From positions 1-52,281 of the forward strand of contig JAJTIC010000001.1 of the NCBI GenBank assembly GCA_021300175.1: DNA of 52,281 nucleotides. Direction: 5' to 3'. The notes below the pieces were generated by a model. The model ran no database searches. It was not told where the DNA came from and saw nothing but the letters and a program-made list of their open reading frames with translations. This document shows, one piece after another, positions 24,304 to 33,228 of the stretch. The translations under genes were made by a program, and so were the position numbers. This DNA comes from Pseudomonadota bacterium (GTDB taxonomy: Bacteria > Bdellovibrionota > Bdellovibrionia > Bdellovibrionales > Bdellovibrionaceae). The first letter of the stretch is position 1. Each line of letters opens with the position of its first letter.

Positions 24304-24552
24304 TTAATCGATTTCAAGAAACCGACACAGCGCCATTTTGCCCGTCAGTTCGTAGCACTTCTCTTGATAAGCTTTCAAGTGCCACTGGCAGTCGTAGCCG
24401 AGAGTGCACTGAATTTTTGATGAATCAAAGTGGGTGCAGTCCTCGCAAGAAGTGGGCATCGAGAAACGAAAAAAGTCACTGGGATGGATAGGATCCATTT
24501 TAATCGATGTAGAGAGACGTTTTGGTGTCTTGGTCTTTTTTGTGGGCTGCAT
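24304..24552 (-). CDS. Small cysteine-rich hypothetical protein
   Basis: The 82-residue frame from ATG at 24552 has a Lys/Thr-rich lead, MDPIHPSDFFRF, then Cys-x2-Cys (SCEDCTHFD), CTLGYDC, EKCYEL and ALCRFLEID. Six Cys and several His suggest a metal-binding knuckle. No SD is clear at this or the alternative starts (24612, 24498), so the start is uncertain. It is divergent from clpB, with its start overlapping the proposed clpB promoter. The regular Cys spacing argues that it is real. Confidence 0.55.
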   Translation of the reverse strand: MQPTKKTKTPKRLSTSIKMDPIHPSDFFRFSMPTSCEDCTHFDSSKIQCTLGYDCQWHLKAYQEKCYELTGKMALCRFLEID

Positions 24553-24580
24553 TGACAAAAGTAAATAGAGGCACATCATT
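24552..24580 (+). promoter_or_regulatory. Possible clpB promoter
   Basis: TTGACA (24552-24557), 17 nt, ATCATT (24575-24580) lies 21 bp before the clpB ATG. The -35 is perfect and the -10 weak. No sigma-32-type heat-shock promoter was recognised. Confidence 0.35.
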
Positions 24581-24601
24581 AAGAAGTCAAAGGAGCTAAG
24601 T

Positions 24602-27190
24602 ATGAGTGACATGGAAAAGATGACACGAAAAAGCCAAGAGGCTATGCAGACAGCAGCCCAGTTCGCTGAAAAAATGTCAAACCCCTCTGTTGAGCCTGAG
24701 CACTTACTTAAAGCCCTGATAGATCAACCAGGGGGAGTCGTGCCGCGGGTCCTCGAGAAGTCGCAGATTCAGGTTTCAGATTTTTCGTCAGTCCTTGAAG
24801 CGGCTCTGCAGAAGCTTCCTCAAGTCACTGGATCCCCTCAAAAACCTCATGCCAGCCCTCGTCTGATCAAACTATTCCAAGGAGCTGAGAAACAGGCCCT
24901 TCAAATGGGTGATGCTTATATTTCAACAGAGCATTTCTTTCTGTCGGCTCTTCTGCTCAATGATAGTGACCTCAACACAACTTTTAAAAAATCCAAAGTT
25001 GATGCAGACACCTTTAGAAAAACTCTCCAAGAAATCCGCGGCAGTCAGAAAGTCACCGACGATGATCCTGAGAATAAGTACGAAGTTCTCACAAAATACG
25101 CTCGAGATCTCACGGCTCTTGCTGCTGAGGGGAAGTTGGATCCAGTGGTTGGTCGAGATGAAGAAATTCGTCGCGTGATCCAGGTCCTTTCTCGCCGGAC
25201 CAAGAACAATCCTGTGCTTATTGGTGAACCAGGGGTTGGTAAAACAGCAATTGCCGAGGGCCTTGCCCTGCGCATTTTGAAACAAGATGTGCCTGAAAAT
25301 TTGATCGGCAAGAAACTGATGGCTCTAGACCTGGGAGCTCTGGTTGCCGGTGCCAAATACCGAGGTGAGTTTGAAGATCGACTCAAAGCAGTCATTAAAG
25401 AAGTCACCTCCAGTGATGGTCAGATTATTCTCTTTATCGATGAAATGCACACTTTGGTCGGAGCAGGCAAAACAGACGGGGCCATGGACGCAGGACAGTT
25501 GTTAAAGCCGGCTCTCGCGCGGGGAGAACTTCGCTGTATTGGTGCTACGACATTGGACGAGTATCGAAAGTATATTGAAAAAGATGCGGCTCTTGAGCGC
25601 AGATTTCAAACAGTCCTCGTGGACGAGCCGAGCGTTGAAGACGCCATCACTATTTTACGTGGTTTGAAGGAAAAGTACGAAGTTCACCACGGAGTTCGTA
25701 TTACAGATAGTGCTTTGATTTCTGCGGTGAAGCTCTCTCATCGTTATATCACCTCGCGCTTTTTGCCAGATAAGGCGATCGATTTGATTGATGAAGCAGC
25801 TAGCAAAATGAGTATCGAGATCAAATCGGTGCCAGAGGAGATTGATGAGCTAGAAAGAAAGCTCATGCAACTTCGAGTTGAAAAAGAAGCGATGAAAAAA
25901 GAAAAGGACGATTCTTCCAAAGATCGTCTTATCCAACTTGAAAAAGAAATTACAGAACTCTCTGCAAAGAACCAGCAGCTCCGAGAGCAGTGGGAGTTTG
26001 AGCGCGGGGGCATTGATAAAATCAAAGCCCTCAAAGAACAAATAGAAGTTCTTAAAAACGAAATGGCGAAAGCTGAAAGATCTGGAGATTTAGGGCGAGC
26101 TGCAGAACTCAAGTATGGAAAACTTCCTCAGACAGAAAAACAATTAACAGATCTTTTGGTAAAAGCTCAAGGGCCAACCGCCAATGAAAAAAGAATGCTC
26201 AAAGAAGAAGTCGGCCCAGAAGACATTGCCGAAGTGGTTGCCCGGTGGACGGGAATTCCTGTTTCAAAAATGTTGCAGTCTGAATCTCACAAGCTTTTAC
26301 AGATGGAGTCTAAGCTCAGCGAGCGCGTGATCGGTCAAGATCATGCGCTCACCGTCGTGGCTGATGCCATTCGCAGAGCCCGCGCAGAGATCTCAGATCC
26401 CAATCGCCCGATCGGAACTTTTCTTTTCTTAGGCCCTACAGGTGTGGGAAAGACCGAGACTGTCAAAGCTCTTGCAGAGTTTCTTTTTGATGATGAGCAA
26501 GCCGTGGTTCGCATCGATATGAGTGAGTACATGGAAAAGCATTCTGTGTCTCGTTTGATTGGCGCGCCTCCAGGATATGTAGGTTTCGAAGAGGGAGGAC
26601 AACTGACAGAATCTGTCCGGCGTAAACCTTATTCGGTTGTGCTCCTCGACGAAGTTGAAAAAGCACACAGTGATGTGTTCAATGTGCTGCTACAAGTGTT
26701 TGATGATGGCCGTTTAACCGATGGTCAGGGACGCACTGTGGACTTTAAAAATACGGTGATCATAATGACTTCAAATTTAGGCTCGTCGGCGATTATGGAT
26801 ACAGCGATGTCTGAACTTCAACGAGAAACAGCGATTAAAGAAGCTTTGAAGAAGCAATTCCGACCTGAGTTCTTGAATCGCGTCGATGAGACCGTGATCT
26901 TCCACCGCCTCAGCAAAACTGAGATCGCCGGCATCGTGAAAGTTCAAGTTAATGCTTTGCTGGAAAGACTCAAAGCTAAGAAGATTGGATTTGAGCTTTC
27001 TGAGGAAGCGCTGACATTTTTAGCAGCTCGCGGTTTTGATCCTGTGTATGGAGCAAGGCCCTTAAAAAGAGTGATTCAGACAGAGCTCATGAACCCGATC
27101 GCGAAAGACATGATCGCAGGTCGTCTCAAAGCTGGGGATCATTTGAGGATTGATCTGAAAGATGGAAAGATCAGTTTTTATTGCAGGTAA
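24602..27190 (+). CDS. clpB: ATP-dependent disaggregase ClpB
   Basis: The 862-residue Hsp100 protein pulls aggregated proteins apart together with DnaK. The N-domain (~1-150) holds the two Clp repeats ([35 protein letters not shown]). NBD1 has Walker A GEPGVGKT (~205) and Walker [12 protein letters not shown] coiled-coil middle domain (~400-540, Glu/Lys/Leu-rich) separates ClpB from ClpA. NBD2 has Walker [10 protein letters not shown] (~610), [21 protein letters not shown] and sensor-2 GARPLKR. There is no ClpP-binding IGF loop. The length is standard. AAGGAG precedes the ATG. Confidence 0.97.
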   Translation: MSDMEKMTRKSQEAMQTAAQFAEKMSNPSVEPEHLLKALIDQPGGVVPRVLEKSQIQVSDFSSVLEAALQKLPQVTGSPQKPHASPRLIKLFQGAEKQALQMGDAYISTEHFFLSALLLNDSDLNTTFKKSKVDADTFRKTLQEIRGSQKVTDDDPENKYEVLTKYARDLTALAAEGKLDPVVGRDEEIRRVIQVLSRRTKNNPVLIGEPGVGKTAIAEGLALRILKQDVPENLIGKKLMALDLGALVAGAKYRGEFEDRLKAVIKEVTSSDGQIILFIDEMHTLVGAGKTDGAMDAGQLLKPALARGELRCIGATTLDEYRKYIEKDAALERRFQTVLVDEPSVEDAITILRGLKEKYEVHHGVRITDSALISAVKLSHRYITSRFLPDKAIDLIDEAASKMSIEIKSVPEEIDELERKLMQLRVEKEAMKKEKDDSSKDRLIQLEKEITELSAKNQQLREQWEFERGGIDKIKALKEQIEVLKNEMAKAERSGDLGRAAELKYGKLPQTEKQLTDLLVKAQGPTANEKRMLKEEVGPEDIAEVVARWTGIPVSKMLQSESHKLLQMESKLSERVIGQDHALTVVADAIRRARAEISDPNRPIGTFLFLGPTGVGKTETVKALAEFLFDDEQAVVRIDMSEYMEKHSVSRLIGAPPGYVGFEEGGQLTESVRRKPYSVVLLDEVEKAHSDVFNVLLQVFDDGRLTDGQGRTVDFKNTVIIMTSNLGSSAIMDTAMSELQRETAIKEALKKQFRPEFLNRVDETVIFHRLSKTEIAGIVKVQVNALLERLKAKKIGFELSEEALTFLAARGFDPVYGARPLKRVIQTELMNPIAKDMIAGRLKAGDHLRIDLKDGKISFYCR

Positions 27191-27585
27191 GAAGCTCGGC
27201 TTCGCGCAGTTCAATTTTTCAATTCAGTTGACGATGATGTAAGATTCCGTCGTGCAGTCGTTACATTTTCCCTGTGATCATCAAGTGGTCGGTATTTCTT
27301 CAATTTTTCAAACACCGCGCTTCTTTTATGAAAGATTGTTCTTCAGAGAGGTGAACTTTTTGTCAGAGCAAAAAAATCTTGATTCAGCTTTTAGATTGGG
27401 ATTTCACAGTTTTCAAGCAGTTAGGTTGTTTTGAACAGAGACAAAAAGGTGAATCTTATAAAGAAATCACGATCTTCCCAGCGTCTTGGTCCTCAAAAAT
27501 AAAACTAGACTATACTCAGATCCAGACAGACCGAAAAGGATTCAGGACCAACATCGAGTCGAGTCCTCAAGCAAGGGAGTAAGTT
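27191..27585 (+). other. Intergenic region between clpB and lipoprotein gene
   Basis: A short hairpin GAAGC-TCG-GCTTC (27191-27203) directly follows clpB, without a clean T-run. A TATACT box (27511-27516) with a poorly spaced TTGGTC (27486-27491) may be the promoter of the next gene. Short open frames here have weak starts and no recognisable content. Otherwise I see nothing. Confidence 0.4.
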
Positions 27586-28650
27586 ATGAACAACAAGCTG
27601 ATCCGTTCTTCACTTTTGTGTGGTTTAGCTTTACTCATGATGGGTAACGAAGGTTGTGAAGAGGCTGAGCAAAAGCGCGAGCTTCGTCGGCGTGTTCAAA
27701 TGGGGATGGTCGATGCTCCCGCAATGCCGCTCCCGAACGGTGGTCGCTTTGATTTCAAGTTCGCCGCGAACGCTCAGATGTATGATGTGCTTCGCAAAAC
27801 TCAATCGTTCTCCACTTCAACCATGCGTCCAGGAACTCCTTTGGATCCAAGTCAGATGACGGATGCTGAGAGGAGGGCATTTAGTCAGTGTGAAGATGTA
27901 GACGGCTATGCTCCCTTTGTGATGTCCCAAAATGCAGCATGTATGATTCATATGCCTCAGGCGATCATCAATGGGGAAATCGTTAATTTTCAACTGATCA
28001 GTGGTGGAGGACTCTCTATTTCCCTTCCGGACTTTGGTGGTTTGTCGTCTTCTTTCGACGTGAAGAAAGCACGACTGACGATGTCTCTGAAAGCAGATGA
28101 TCCTTTGATTCCAGGCCACAATATCGCAGCGACCACCACGCGTGCAAATCAGTTTGAAATGAATATTCGCGCAGGATTCAATCTGGGCTCGATTGGATTG
28201 GGGCCCCGCTATTACTATCAGTCAGATCTAGCAGAAGTGGTCTCAAAAGCTATGCAAAACGGAATCTCGGATCTCAAAACCCAGTTCGATGAAGCAGAGC
28301 CTTGGTATGCCATGGTCCTTAAGAACTGCGATAAAGCAATACTGATTAATGCTGGCAACTCTTCTGATGCCGGCCTGAAAACTGGGGATATCCTTGAAGT
28401 CTATAATGTGTGGTATGACTGGGCGGGGCTCGTTTGTGATTCCACGCTCATGGGATCGATGAGAGCCACAGCAGAACCGATTGCTGTGGCGCAGGTGGAA
28501 ATTGTGGGTAACACCTTCTCGCAGGCTCGTATAATCGAGCAGACAGCCACGAAGATTTTACCCGGGGCACGAGTGTATGTACGAAAACTTGTACAACTAC
28601 CACCCACCCAGAAAGTCTCGGGAGCACAGAAGGTTCAAAGAGTGAGATAA
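27586..28650 (+). CDS. Hypothetical lipoprotein-like exported protein
   Basis: The 354-residue protein has an N-terminal signal (LIRSSLLCGLALLMMGNEGC), with Cys at ~24 as a plausible lipidation site although the lipobox is atypical (G-N-E-G-C). The mature part has a glycine-rich segment (LISGGGLSISLPDFGGLSSS). The C-terminal half (~240-340) repeatedly forms β-strands and turns (NAGNSSDAGLKTGDILEVYN, AVAQVEIVGNTFSQARII). This resembles the flagellar-assembly/LPP20-like C-domains of some exported proteins, but no family can be named. GGGAG precedes the ATG. It is monocistronic, followed by a GC hairpin. Confidence 0.75.
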   Translation: MNNKLIRSSLLCGLALLMMGNEGCEEAEQKRELRRRVQMGMVDAPAMPLPNGGRFDFKFAANAQMYDVLRKTQSFSTSTMRPGTPLDPSQMTDAERRAFSQCEDVDGYAPFVMSQNAACMIHMPQAIINGEIVNFQLISGGGLSISLPDFGGLSSSFDVKKARLTMSLKADDPLIPGHNIAATTTRANQFEMNIRAGFNLGSIGLGPRYYYQSDLAEVVSKAMQNGISDLKTQFDEAEPWYAMVLKNCDKAILINAGNSSDAGLKTGDILEVYNVWYDWAGLVCDSTLMGSMRATAEPIAVAQVEIVGNTFSQARIIEQTATKILPGARVYVRKLVQLPPTQKVSGAQKVQRVR

Positions 28651-28678
28651 TTCGACGAGATCACTTGAATTTAAATTT

Positions 28679-28702
28679 ATGGGGGGCTAAAACGTCCCCC
28701 AT
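28679..28702 (+). terminator. GC-rich hairpin between lipoprotein gene and ribE
   Basis: ATGGGGG (28679-28685) pairs with CCCCCAT (28696-28702). The tail GTTATTTG has few T, so it may be a weak terminator or an attenuator of the rib operon. The ribE ribosome site follows 8 nt later. No FMN riboswitch is present: the space is far too small. Confidence 0.5.
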
Positions 28703-28723
28703 GTTATTTGAAGGGATCAAGTG

Positions 28724-29335
28724 ATGTTTTCAGGTATCGTCGAAGCTGTCTCGAAAATCCAAAGAGCCCAGGCTCACGATCAGGTCATTCGGATTTGGGT
28801 GGCACGGCCATCGGCATTTGACGATCTTAGAGTCGGGGACTCCGTTTCAACGAATGGTGTTTGCTTAACGGTGGAATCACTCAGTGATTCTGAGATCGTT
28901 TTTGCGCTCGCTCCGGAAACATTGAAAGTGCTCGGTCTTATCGACCGTCAAGCTGCGGCTCTGGTCGGAAGCCCACTCAATCTTGAAAGAAGTCTTCGCT
29001 TTGGAGATCGCATTCATGGCCATATCGTGAGCGGTCACGTCGAAGGACAGGGAAAAATCTTGCAAAGCGAAGCTTTGGGTGAAAGCTGGATTCTAAAAGT
29101 AAGCCTTCCGCAAGAGCTTCGGAAATATGTGTGGAAAAAAGGCAGCATCGGACTTCATGGGGTCAGTCTCACGGTGAACGAAGTTGACGATTCCTCTTTC
29201 AGTGTTTGCCTGATTCCTGAAACTATCAAAAGAACAAATCTCGCAGCACTTCCGTTAGGAAGTGCTCTGAACTTAGAACCTGATTACATGGCCAAAGCTG
29301 TTCAGCATGCGATCGAATTGAGAGGTCTCAAATGA
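28724..29335 (+). CDS. ribE: Riboflavin synthase, alpha chain
   Basis: The 203-residue enzyme converts two lumazine molecules to riboflavin plus a pyrimidine. It has the two homologous lumazine-binding barrels: [12 protein letters not shown] with [11 protein letters not shown], and [17 protein letters not shown] with [19 protein letters not shown] at 28724 is chosen over the GTG three bases upstream because AAGGG has better spacing. It overlaps ribBX by 4 nt (ATGA). It heads a partial rib operon: ribD is not present here. Confidence 0.95.
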   Translation: MFSGIVEAVSKIQRAQAHDQVIRIWVARPSAFDDLRVGDSVSTNGVCLTVESLSDSEIVFALAPETLKVLGLIDRQAAALVGSPLNLERSLRFGDRIHGHIVSGHVEGQGKILQSEALGESWILKVSLPQELRKYVWKKGSIGLHGVSLTVNEVDDSSFSVCLIPETIKRTNLAALPLGSALNLEPDYMAKAVQHAIELRGLK

Positions 29336-30492
29336 GTGAATCTAAAATGAACTCAGCGCAGGAATTGATCGAAGATATTCGCGCAGGCAAAATGGTGATT
29401 CTCGTCGATGATGAAGATCGTGAAAATGAAGGGGACTTAGTCCTTGCTGCTGATGCTGTGACTCCTGAACTCATCAATTTTATGGCCACCGAGGCTCGCG
29501 GGCTGATTTGCTTGTCATTGTCAGCTCAACAAATTGATCGGCTTCAACTGCCGATGATGGTCAGAGATGATCAGAATTTCTCACCGAACAAAACGGCTTT
29601 CACCGTGAGCATTGAAGCTTCCTGGGGAGTTTCCACAGGAATTTCCGCAAAGGATCGTGCTCACACGGTCAGGGTTGCTGCCAACCCCGAAGCTAAGCCT
29701 TCAGATATTCGCATGCCTGGGCACATTTTTCCGATTCGAGCTCAGCATGGGGGCGTCTTGAAGCGCGCAGGCCATACTGAGGGAAGCGTAGACTTGGCTC
29801 GATTGGCAGGATGTCATCCAGCAGCTGTCATTTGTGAAATCATGAATCCTGATGGGACCATGGCTCGAGTCCCAGATCTCATTAAGTTTGCACAGAAGCA
29901 TCAGATTAAAATCGGTACGATCGTCGATCTGATCGAATACCGAATCTCGCGAGAAAATCTGGTGGAAGAAGTTCTTCAGCAAGAGCTTCCGGAACAGTAC
30001 GGTGGATTCAAAACTCGTGTCTTCCGATCAAAAATTGATCAAACCGAGCATTTAGTTTTGCAATACGGAGAGCTTTCTACCGAAAAGCCCACATTGGTTC
30101 GGGTTCATCAGGAAAATCCCACAAAAGACGTCTTTCAGTTTTTAGAAACAGGAACTCAAAATTTACAAATGGCCTTGAGAAAAATTGAACGAGAAGGCTG
30201 TGGGATAGTCGTCATCATCCGAGGACAGCAGAGTTTCCCGTGGACAGCTGAGATCAAAGCCATCCAGGAAGAGCGCCCAGCATGGGCCATGGATCCGCGG
30301 GATTATGGTATTGGGGCTCAGATTTTAAGACAGTTGGGTGTGGAGAGAATCCGTCTCTTGTCGAATAAACTGGATAAAAAAATTGGCCTTAAAGGGTTTA
30401 ATCTGACCATTGAGGAAGTGGTCCCATTCAGCGAGGAAGGTAAAAATGCCGAAAGCACTCAAAATCGGAGTGGTCACTTCACGATTCAATAG
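29332..30492 (+). CDS. ribBX: 3,4-dihydroxy-2-butanone-4-phosphate synthase fused to inactive GTP cyclohydrolase II domain (RibBX type)
   Basis: Residues ~1-205 form an intact RibB domain: the acidic metal/substrate loop [11 protein letters not shown], and [13 protein letters not shown]. It makes the four-carbon precursor of lumazine from ribulose 5-phosphate. Residues ~210-375 align with GTP cyclohydrolase II ([26 protein letters not shown]). However, the three zinc cysteines of the CLTGDVFGS-type loop are gone ([12 protein letters not shown]), and the RQEGRGIGL motif reads [10 protein letters not shown]. The second domain is thus catalytically dead, as in described RibBX hybrids. A separate GTP cyclohydrolase II is needed elsewhere in the genome. 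The 3' end overlaps ribH by 47 nt. Confidence 0.9.
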   Translation: MSESKMNSAQELIEDIRAGKMVILVDDEDRENEGDLVLAADAVTPELINFMATEARGLICLSLSAQQIDRLQLPMMVRDDQNFSPNKTAFTVSIEASWGVSTGISAKDRAHTVRVAANPEAKPSDIRMPGHIFPIRAQHGGVLKRAGHTEGSVDLARLAGCHPAAVICEIMNPDGTMARVPDLIKFAQKHQIKIGTIVDLIEYRISRENLVEEVLQQELPEQYGGFKTRVFRSKIDQTEHLVLQYGELSTEKPTLVRVHQENPTKDVFQFLETGTQNLQMALRKIEREGCGIVVIIRGQQSFPWTAEIKAIQEERPAWAMDPRDYGIGAQILRQLGVERIRLLSNKLDKKIGLKGFNLTIEEVVPFSEEGKNAESTQNRSGHFTIQ

Positions 30493-30907
30493 CGAGATCA
30501 CCGACAAGCTTGAAGAAGGGGCTATCAGCTATCTTGAAGAAGTGGGCGGACTTGATATTCACGCCGTGAAAGTTCCCGGGGCTGTTGAAATTCCTCTGGC
30601 TGCAAAGACTTTGTTTGATATGGGTTGTGAAGCTGTAGTTGCGTTGGGCTGTGTGATCCGTGGGGACACTTCTCACTATGACCTAGTTTGCAATTCTGTT
30701 GAGCGCGGGGTCACCGCTCTGATGCTCGAGTATGGCCGTCCTATCGGTTTCGGCGTTATTACGACAGAAAATGAAGACCAAGCCTTGGACCGAGCCGGGG
30801 GTTCCCAAGGCAACAAAGGTGAAGAAGCAGCGCAAGTGGCTCTTGAAATGCTCGGGCTGATTTCTGATATGAAAGCTTCCCAAAGTAAGAAAAAAAAGAA
30901 AAAATAG
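30446..30907 (+). CDS. ribH: 6,7-dimethyl-8-ribityllumazine synthase
   Basis: The 153-residue enzyme condenses the RibB product with the ribitylamino-pyrimidine, the step before RibE. Motifs visible are [15 protein letters not shown] (N-terminal), VPGAVEIPLAAKTL, ALGCVIRGDTSHYDLVCN with the catalytic His, and GFGVITTENEDQALDRAGG. The start at 30446 is selected by GAGGAAGG and by homology of the [10 protein letters not shown] opening. The C-terminus ends in six lysines, encoded by a long A-rich run. It usually assembles as an icosahedral shell or pentamer. Confidence 0.95.
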   Translation: MPKALKIGVVTSRFNSEITDKLEEGAISYLEEVGGLDIHAVKVPGAVEIPLAAKTLFDMGCEAVVALGCVIRGDTSHYDLVCNSVERGVTALMLEYGRPIGFGVITTENEDQALDRAGGSQGNKGEEAAQVALEMLGLISDMKASQSKKKKKK

Positions 30908-30912
30908 GCTGA

Positions 30913-33153
30913 ATGTCAAACGAGGACAAACAGAACAGCCTAGATTCAAAGGTTCAGGTCTTTGAAAACAAAAAGCGTAAAAGAGAAATCATTGCGATCG
31001 CAGGGATCGCCCTTGTTTTTCTTTTGCTCACTTGGTTTGAAATTCGCTTGTTCAACGTTTCGCAAACTTTGCCCTTTGTTCACTCGATTTTTTTCTTCGG
31101 ACTCGTTAACTTCAATATTGTTCTTTTGCTACTTCTGCTCTTTCTGATTTTCCGAAATTTGGTCAAAGTTTTTGTGGAAAGAAAGGGGAAGGTCTTTGGA
31201 TCATCGCTTAAAGCAAAATTGATCGTGGCCTTTGTGGCCTTTTCGTCAATTCCGACAATTTTGCTCTTTGTAACTTCTGTCTTCTATATCAATTCCAGTT
31301 TTGAAAAGTGGTTTTCTGTAAAAATGGCTGGGGTCCTTAAAAGTTCCCTGGAAGTCACGAATGCTTATTATTTCAACGCTAAGAAACGGAATTACCATTT
31401 TGCTCACCAAATAGCGAGCGAGCTCAAGGGTGTACCAGCAGGTCGGGTCGAATCTAAAATGAAGCAGCTCCGATATCTTTATGCCCTGGATGCCGTTGAG
31501 TATTATCCTTCTCTGTTTGATGAAAGAGTTCTTGTGATTTCTGATGATGAAACGATCCCTGTCATTCCTCCTGCGTCTTTGGAGTTCTTGCAAAAAGGGG
31601 TCAAATCTCAAGTGGATTCTTCCACGATTCATCAATTTGGTGAAGGAAACCTTGTTCGAGTGATCGTTCCTTCAGGCGCGGGGAAAGGCGCTGTGGTGGT
31701 CTCAAGTTTTGTGCCTTTGTCTTTGATTTCAAAAATGAACGATATCAGTTCAGCCTATGATGAGTTCCGAGACATTAATCCGCTAGAGTATCCGCTAAAA
31801 TCCATTTACTTAACGATTCTGTTTTTGATGACTTTGGTGATTTTATTGGCGGCAACTTGGTTTGGCATTCACTTAGCGAAGCAGCTTGCAGTTCCGCTCG
31901 TGTCCCTAGGCCGCGCTACCAAGCGAATTGCTTCGGGGGATTATACAACTCTGCAGGTCCCTAGCGGGAGTGAAGAAATTGCCTCACTAGTTGAAAATTT
32001 CAATCAGATGACATTGAATCTTTCGAAGTCGGAATCTGAAGTTCAGCAAGCCAATCGTGATCTTCGAAGCACTCTGTCTGATCTCGATAAGCACGTTCGC
32101 TATATCGAAGTCGTTCTGAAGAACGTCAGCGCGGGCGTGATTTCTGTGGATCCCCACGGGGTCGTCACAACCATCAATCGCCGAGCTTCTGACCTTTTAA
32201 AAATTGAATCTGAAAAGTACCTTGGCAAGAGTGTCCGTGAGCTTCTTACGCTCGAATATTTGAGAACTTTCTCTGAGTTGCTCAAAACCATGCAAGAGCA
32301 TAAAGTGGAAAGCATTCAGAAGGAGCTAAAGCTCAATGTCCAAGGAGAGGCTGTCCCACTTTTAATGACTCTTTCTATACTCAAAGATGAAAAGGGCAGT
32401 GATTTAGGAAAAGTTTTGGTCTTTGATGACATGACTCCTATTGTAAGTGCTCAGCGCGCTGCCGCTTGGACGGAAGTGGCTCGTCGAATTGCCCATGAAA
32501 TCAAGAACCCGCTCACTCCCATAAAGCTCTCAGCTGAAAGACTCCAGCGAAAATTTGGCGGTTCAGTCACGGATCCTGCCTTTCAAGAGTGCACGACCAT
32601 GATTATTCGCCAAACCGAAGACTTAAAAAACTTGGTGAATGAATTTAGTAATTTTGCAAGGTTGCCTCAGGCGCGTCCTGTGGTGGGGTCTATCAAAGCC
32701 GCGATTGAAGAATCTTTGAGTTTGTTTCGAGTTTCTCATCCGCAAATTCAATTCGAGTTCGAACACGATGGACTCACGCCGGAGTTCAAGTTTGACCCTG
32801 ATCAGATAAAACGAGTGCTCGTAAATCTCATCGACAACGCGGTCTCTGCCGTTCAAAGTGCGGGTCCCGAAAATCTAAAACGAGTTCAGTTGGCAACTCG
32901 CTACGATAGTGATTTGAAAATTCTTAGACTCACCGTATCAGATACGGGTGGTGGAATTCCGCCACAGCAGCGCAGCCGCGTATTTGAACCTTATTACTCC
33001 ACCAAAGAGGGGGGAACAGGGCTGGGGCTTGCCATTGTGAAAAGAATCATCGAGGACCATTCTGGATTTATTCGCGCCTTGGCCAATGAACCCCACGGTA
33101 CAAAAATGCTGATTGAGCTTCCAGTGAACGAAGTGGGTGGCTGGACAAGCTAG
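30913..33153 (+). CDS. ntrY: Membrane sensor histidine kinase, NtrY type
   Basis: The 746-residue kinase has four transmembrane helices (~25-45, ~60-85, ~100-125 and ~295-320) with an extracytoplasmic sensor loop between the third and fourth. A HAMP domain (~320-375), a PAS domain (~395-490) and a HisKA box with the phospho-His (ARRIAHEIKNPLTPIKLSAE, ~526) follow. The ATPase domain has NLIDNAVSAVQ, SDTGGGIPPQQ and GTGLGLAIVKRI. This is the NtrY architecture. It is paired with the NtrX-like regulator 76 bp downstream. It starts 5 nt after ribH, so transcription probably continues from the rib genes. Confidence 0.93.
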   Translation: MSNEDKQNSLDSKVQVFENKKRKREIIAIAGIALVFLLLTWFEIRLFNVSQTLPFVHSIFFFGLVNFNIVLLLLLLFLIFRNLVKVFVERKGKVFGSSLKAKLIVAFVAFSSIPTILLFVTSVFYINSSFEKWFSVKMAGVLKSSLEVTNAYYFNAKKRNYHFAHQIASELKGVPAGRVESKMKQLRYLYALDAVEYYPSLFDERVLVISDDETIPVIPPASLEFLQKGVKSQVDSSTIHQFGEGNLVRVIVPSGAGKGAVVVSSFVPLSLISKMNDISSAYDEFRDINPLEYPLKSIYLTILFLMTLVILLAATWFGIHLAKQLAVPLVSLGRATKRIASGDYTTLQVPSGSEEIASLVENFNQMTLNLSKSESEVQQANRDLRSTLSDLDKHVRYIEVVLKNVSAGVISVDPHGVVTTINRRASDLLKIESEKYLGKSVRELLTLEYLRTFSELLKTMQEHKVESIQKELKLNVQGEAVPLLMTLSILKDEKGSDLGKVLVFDDMTPIVSAQRAAAWTEVARRIAHEIKNPLTPIKLSAERLQRKFGGSVTDPAFQECTTMIIRQTEDLKNLVNEFSNFARLPQARPVVGSIKAAIEESLSLFRVSHPQIQFEFEHDGLTPEFKFDPDQIKRVLVNLIDNAVSAVQSAGPENLKRVQLATRYDSDLKILRLTVSDTGGGIPPQQRSRVFEPYYSTKEGGTGLGLAIVKRIIEDHSGFIRALANEPHGTKMLIELPVNEVGGWTS

Positions 33154-33228
33154 TTGTGCAACTCAGTCAGTTCTAGTCTTTCCCCTGAATTTCCCCTAAG
33201 ATCGTGTCTTTAAAGAGAGGCAATTCCA

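Noticed and set aside
27252-27582. Small genes between clpB and the lipoprotein gene
   Set aside because: Weak or non-standard starts, no ribosome site of note and no protein-like conservation visible.
28651-28723. FMN riboswitch before ribE
   Set aside because: Only 73 nt with a single GC hairpin; an FMN element needs more than 120 nt and specific junctions.
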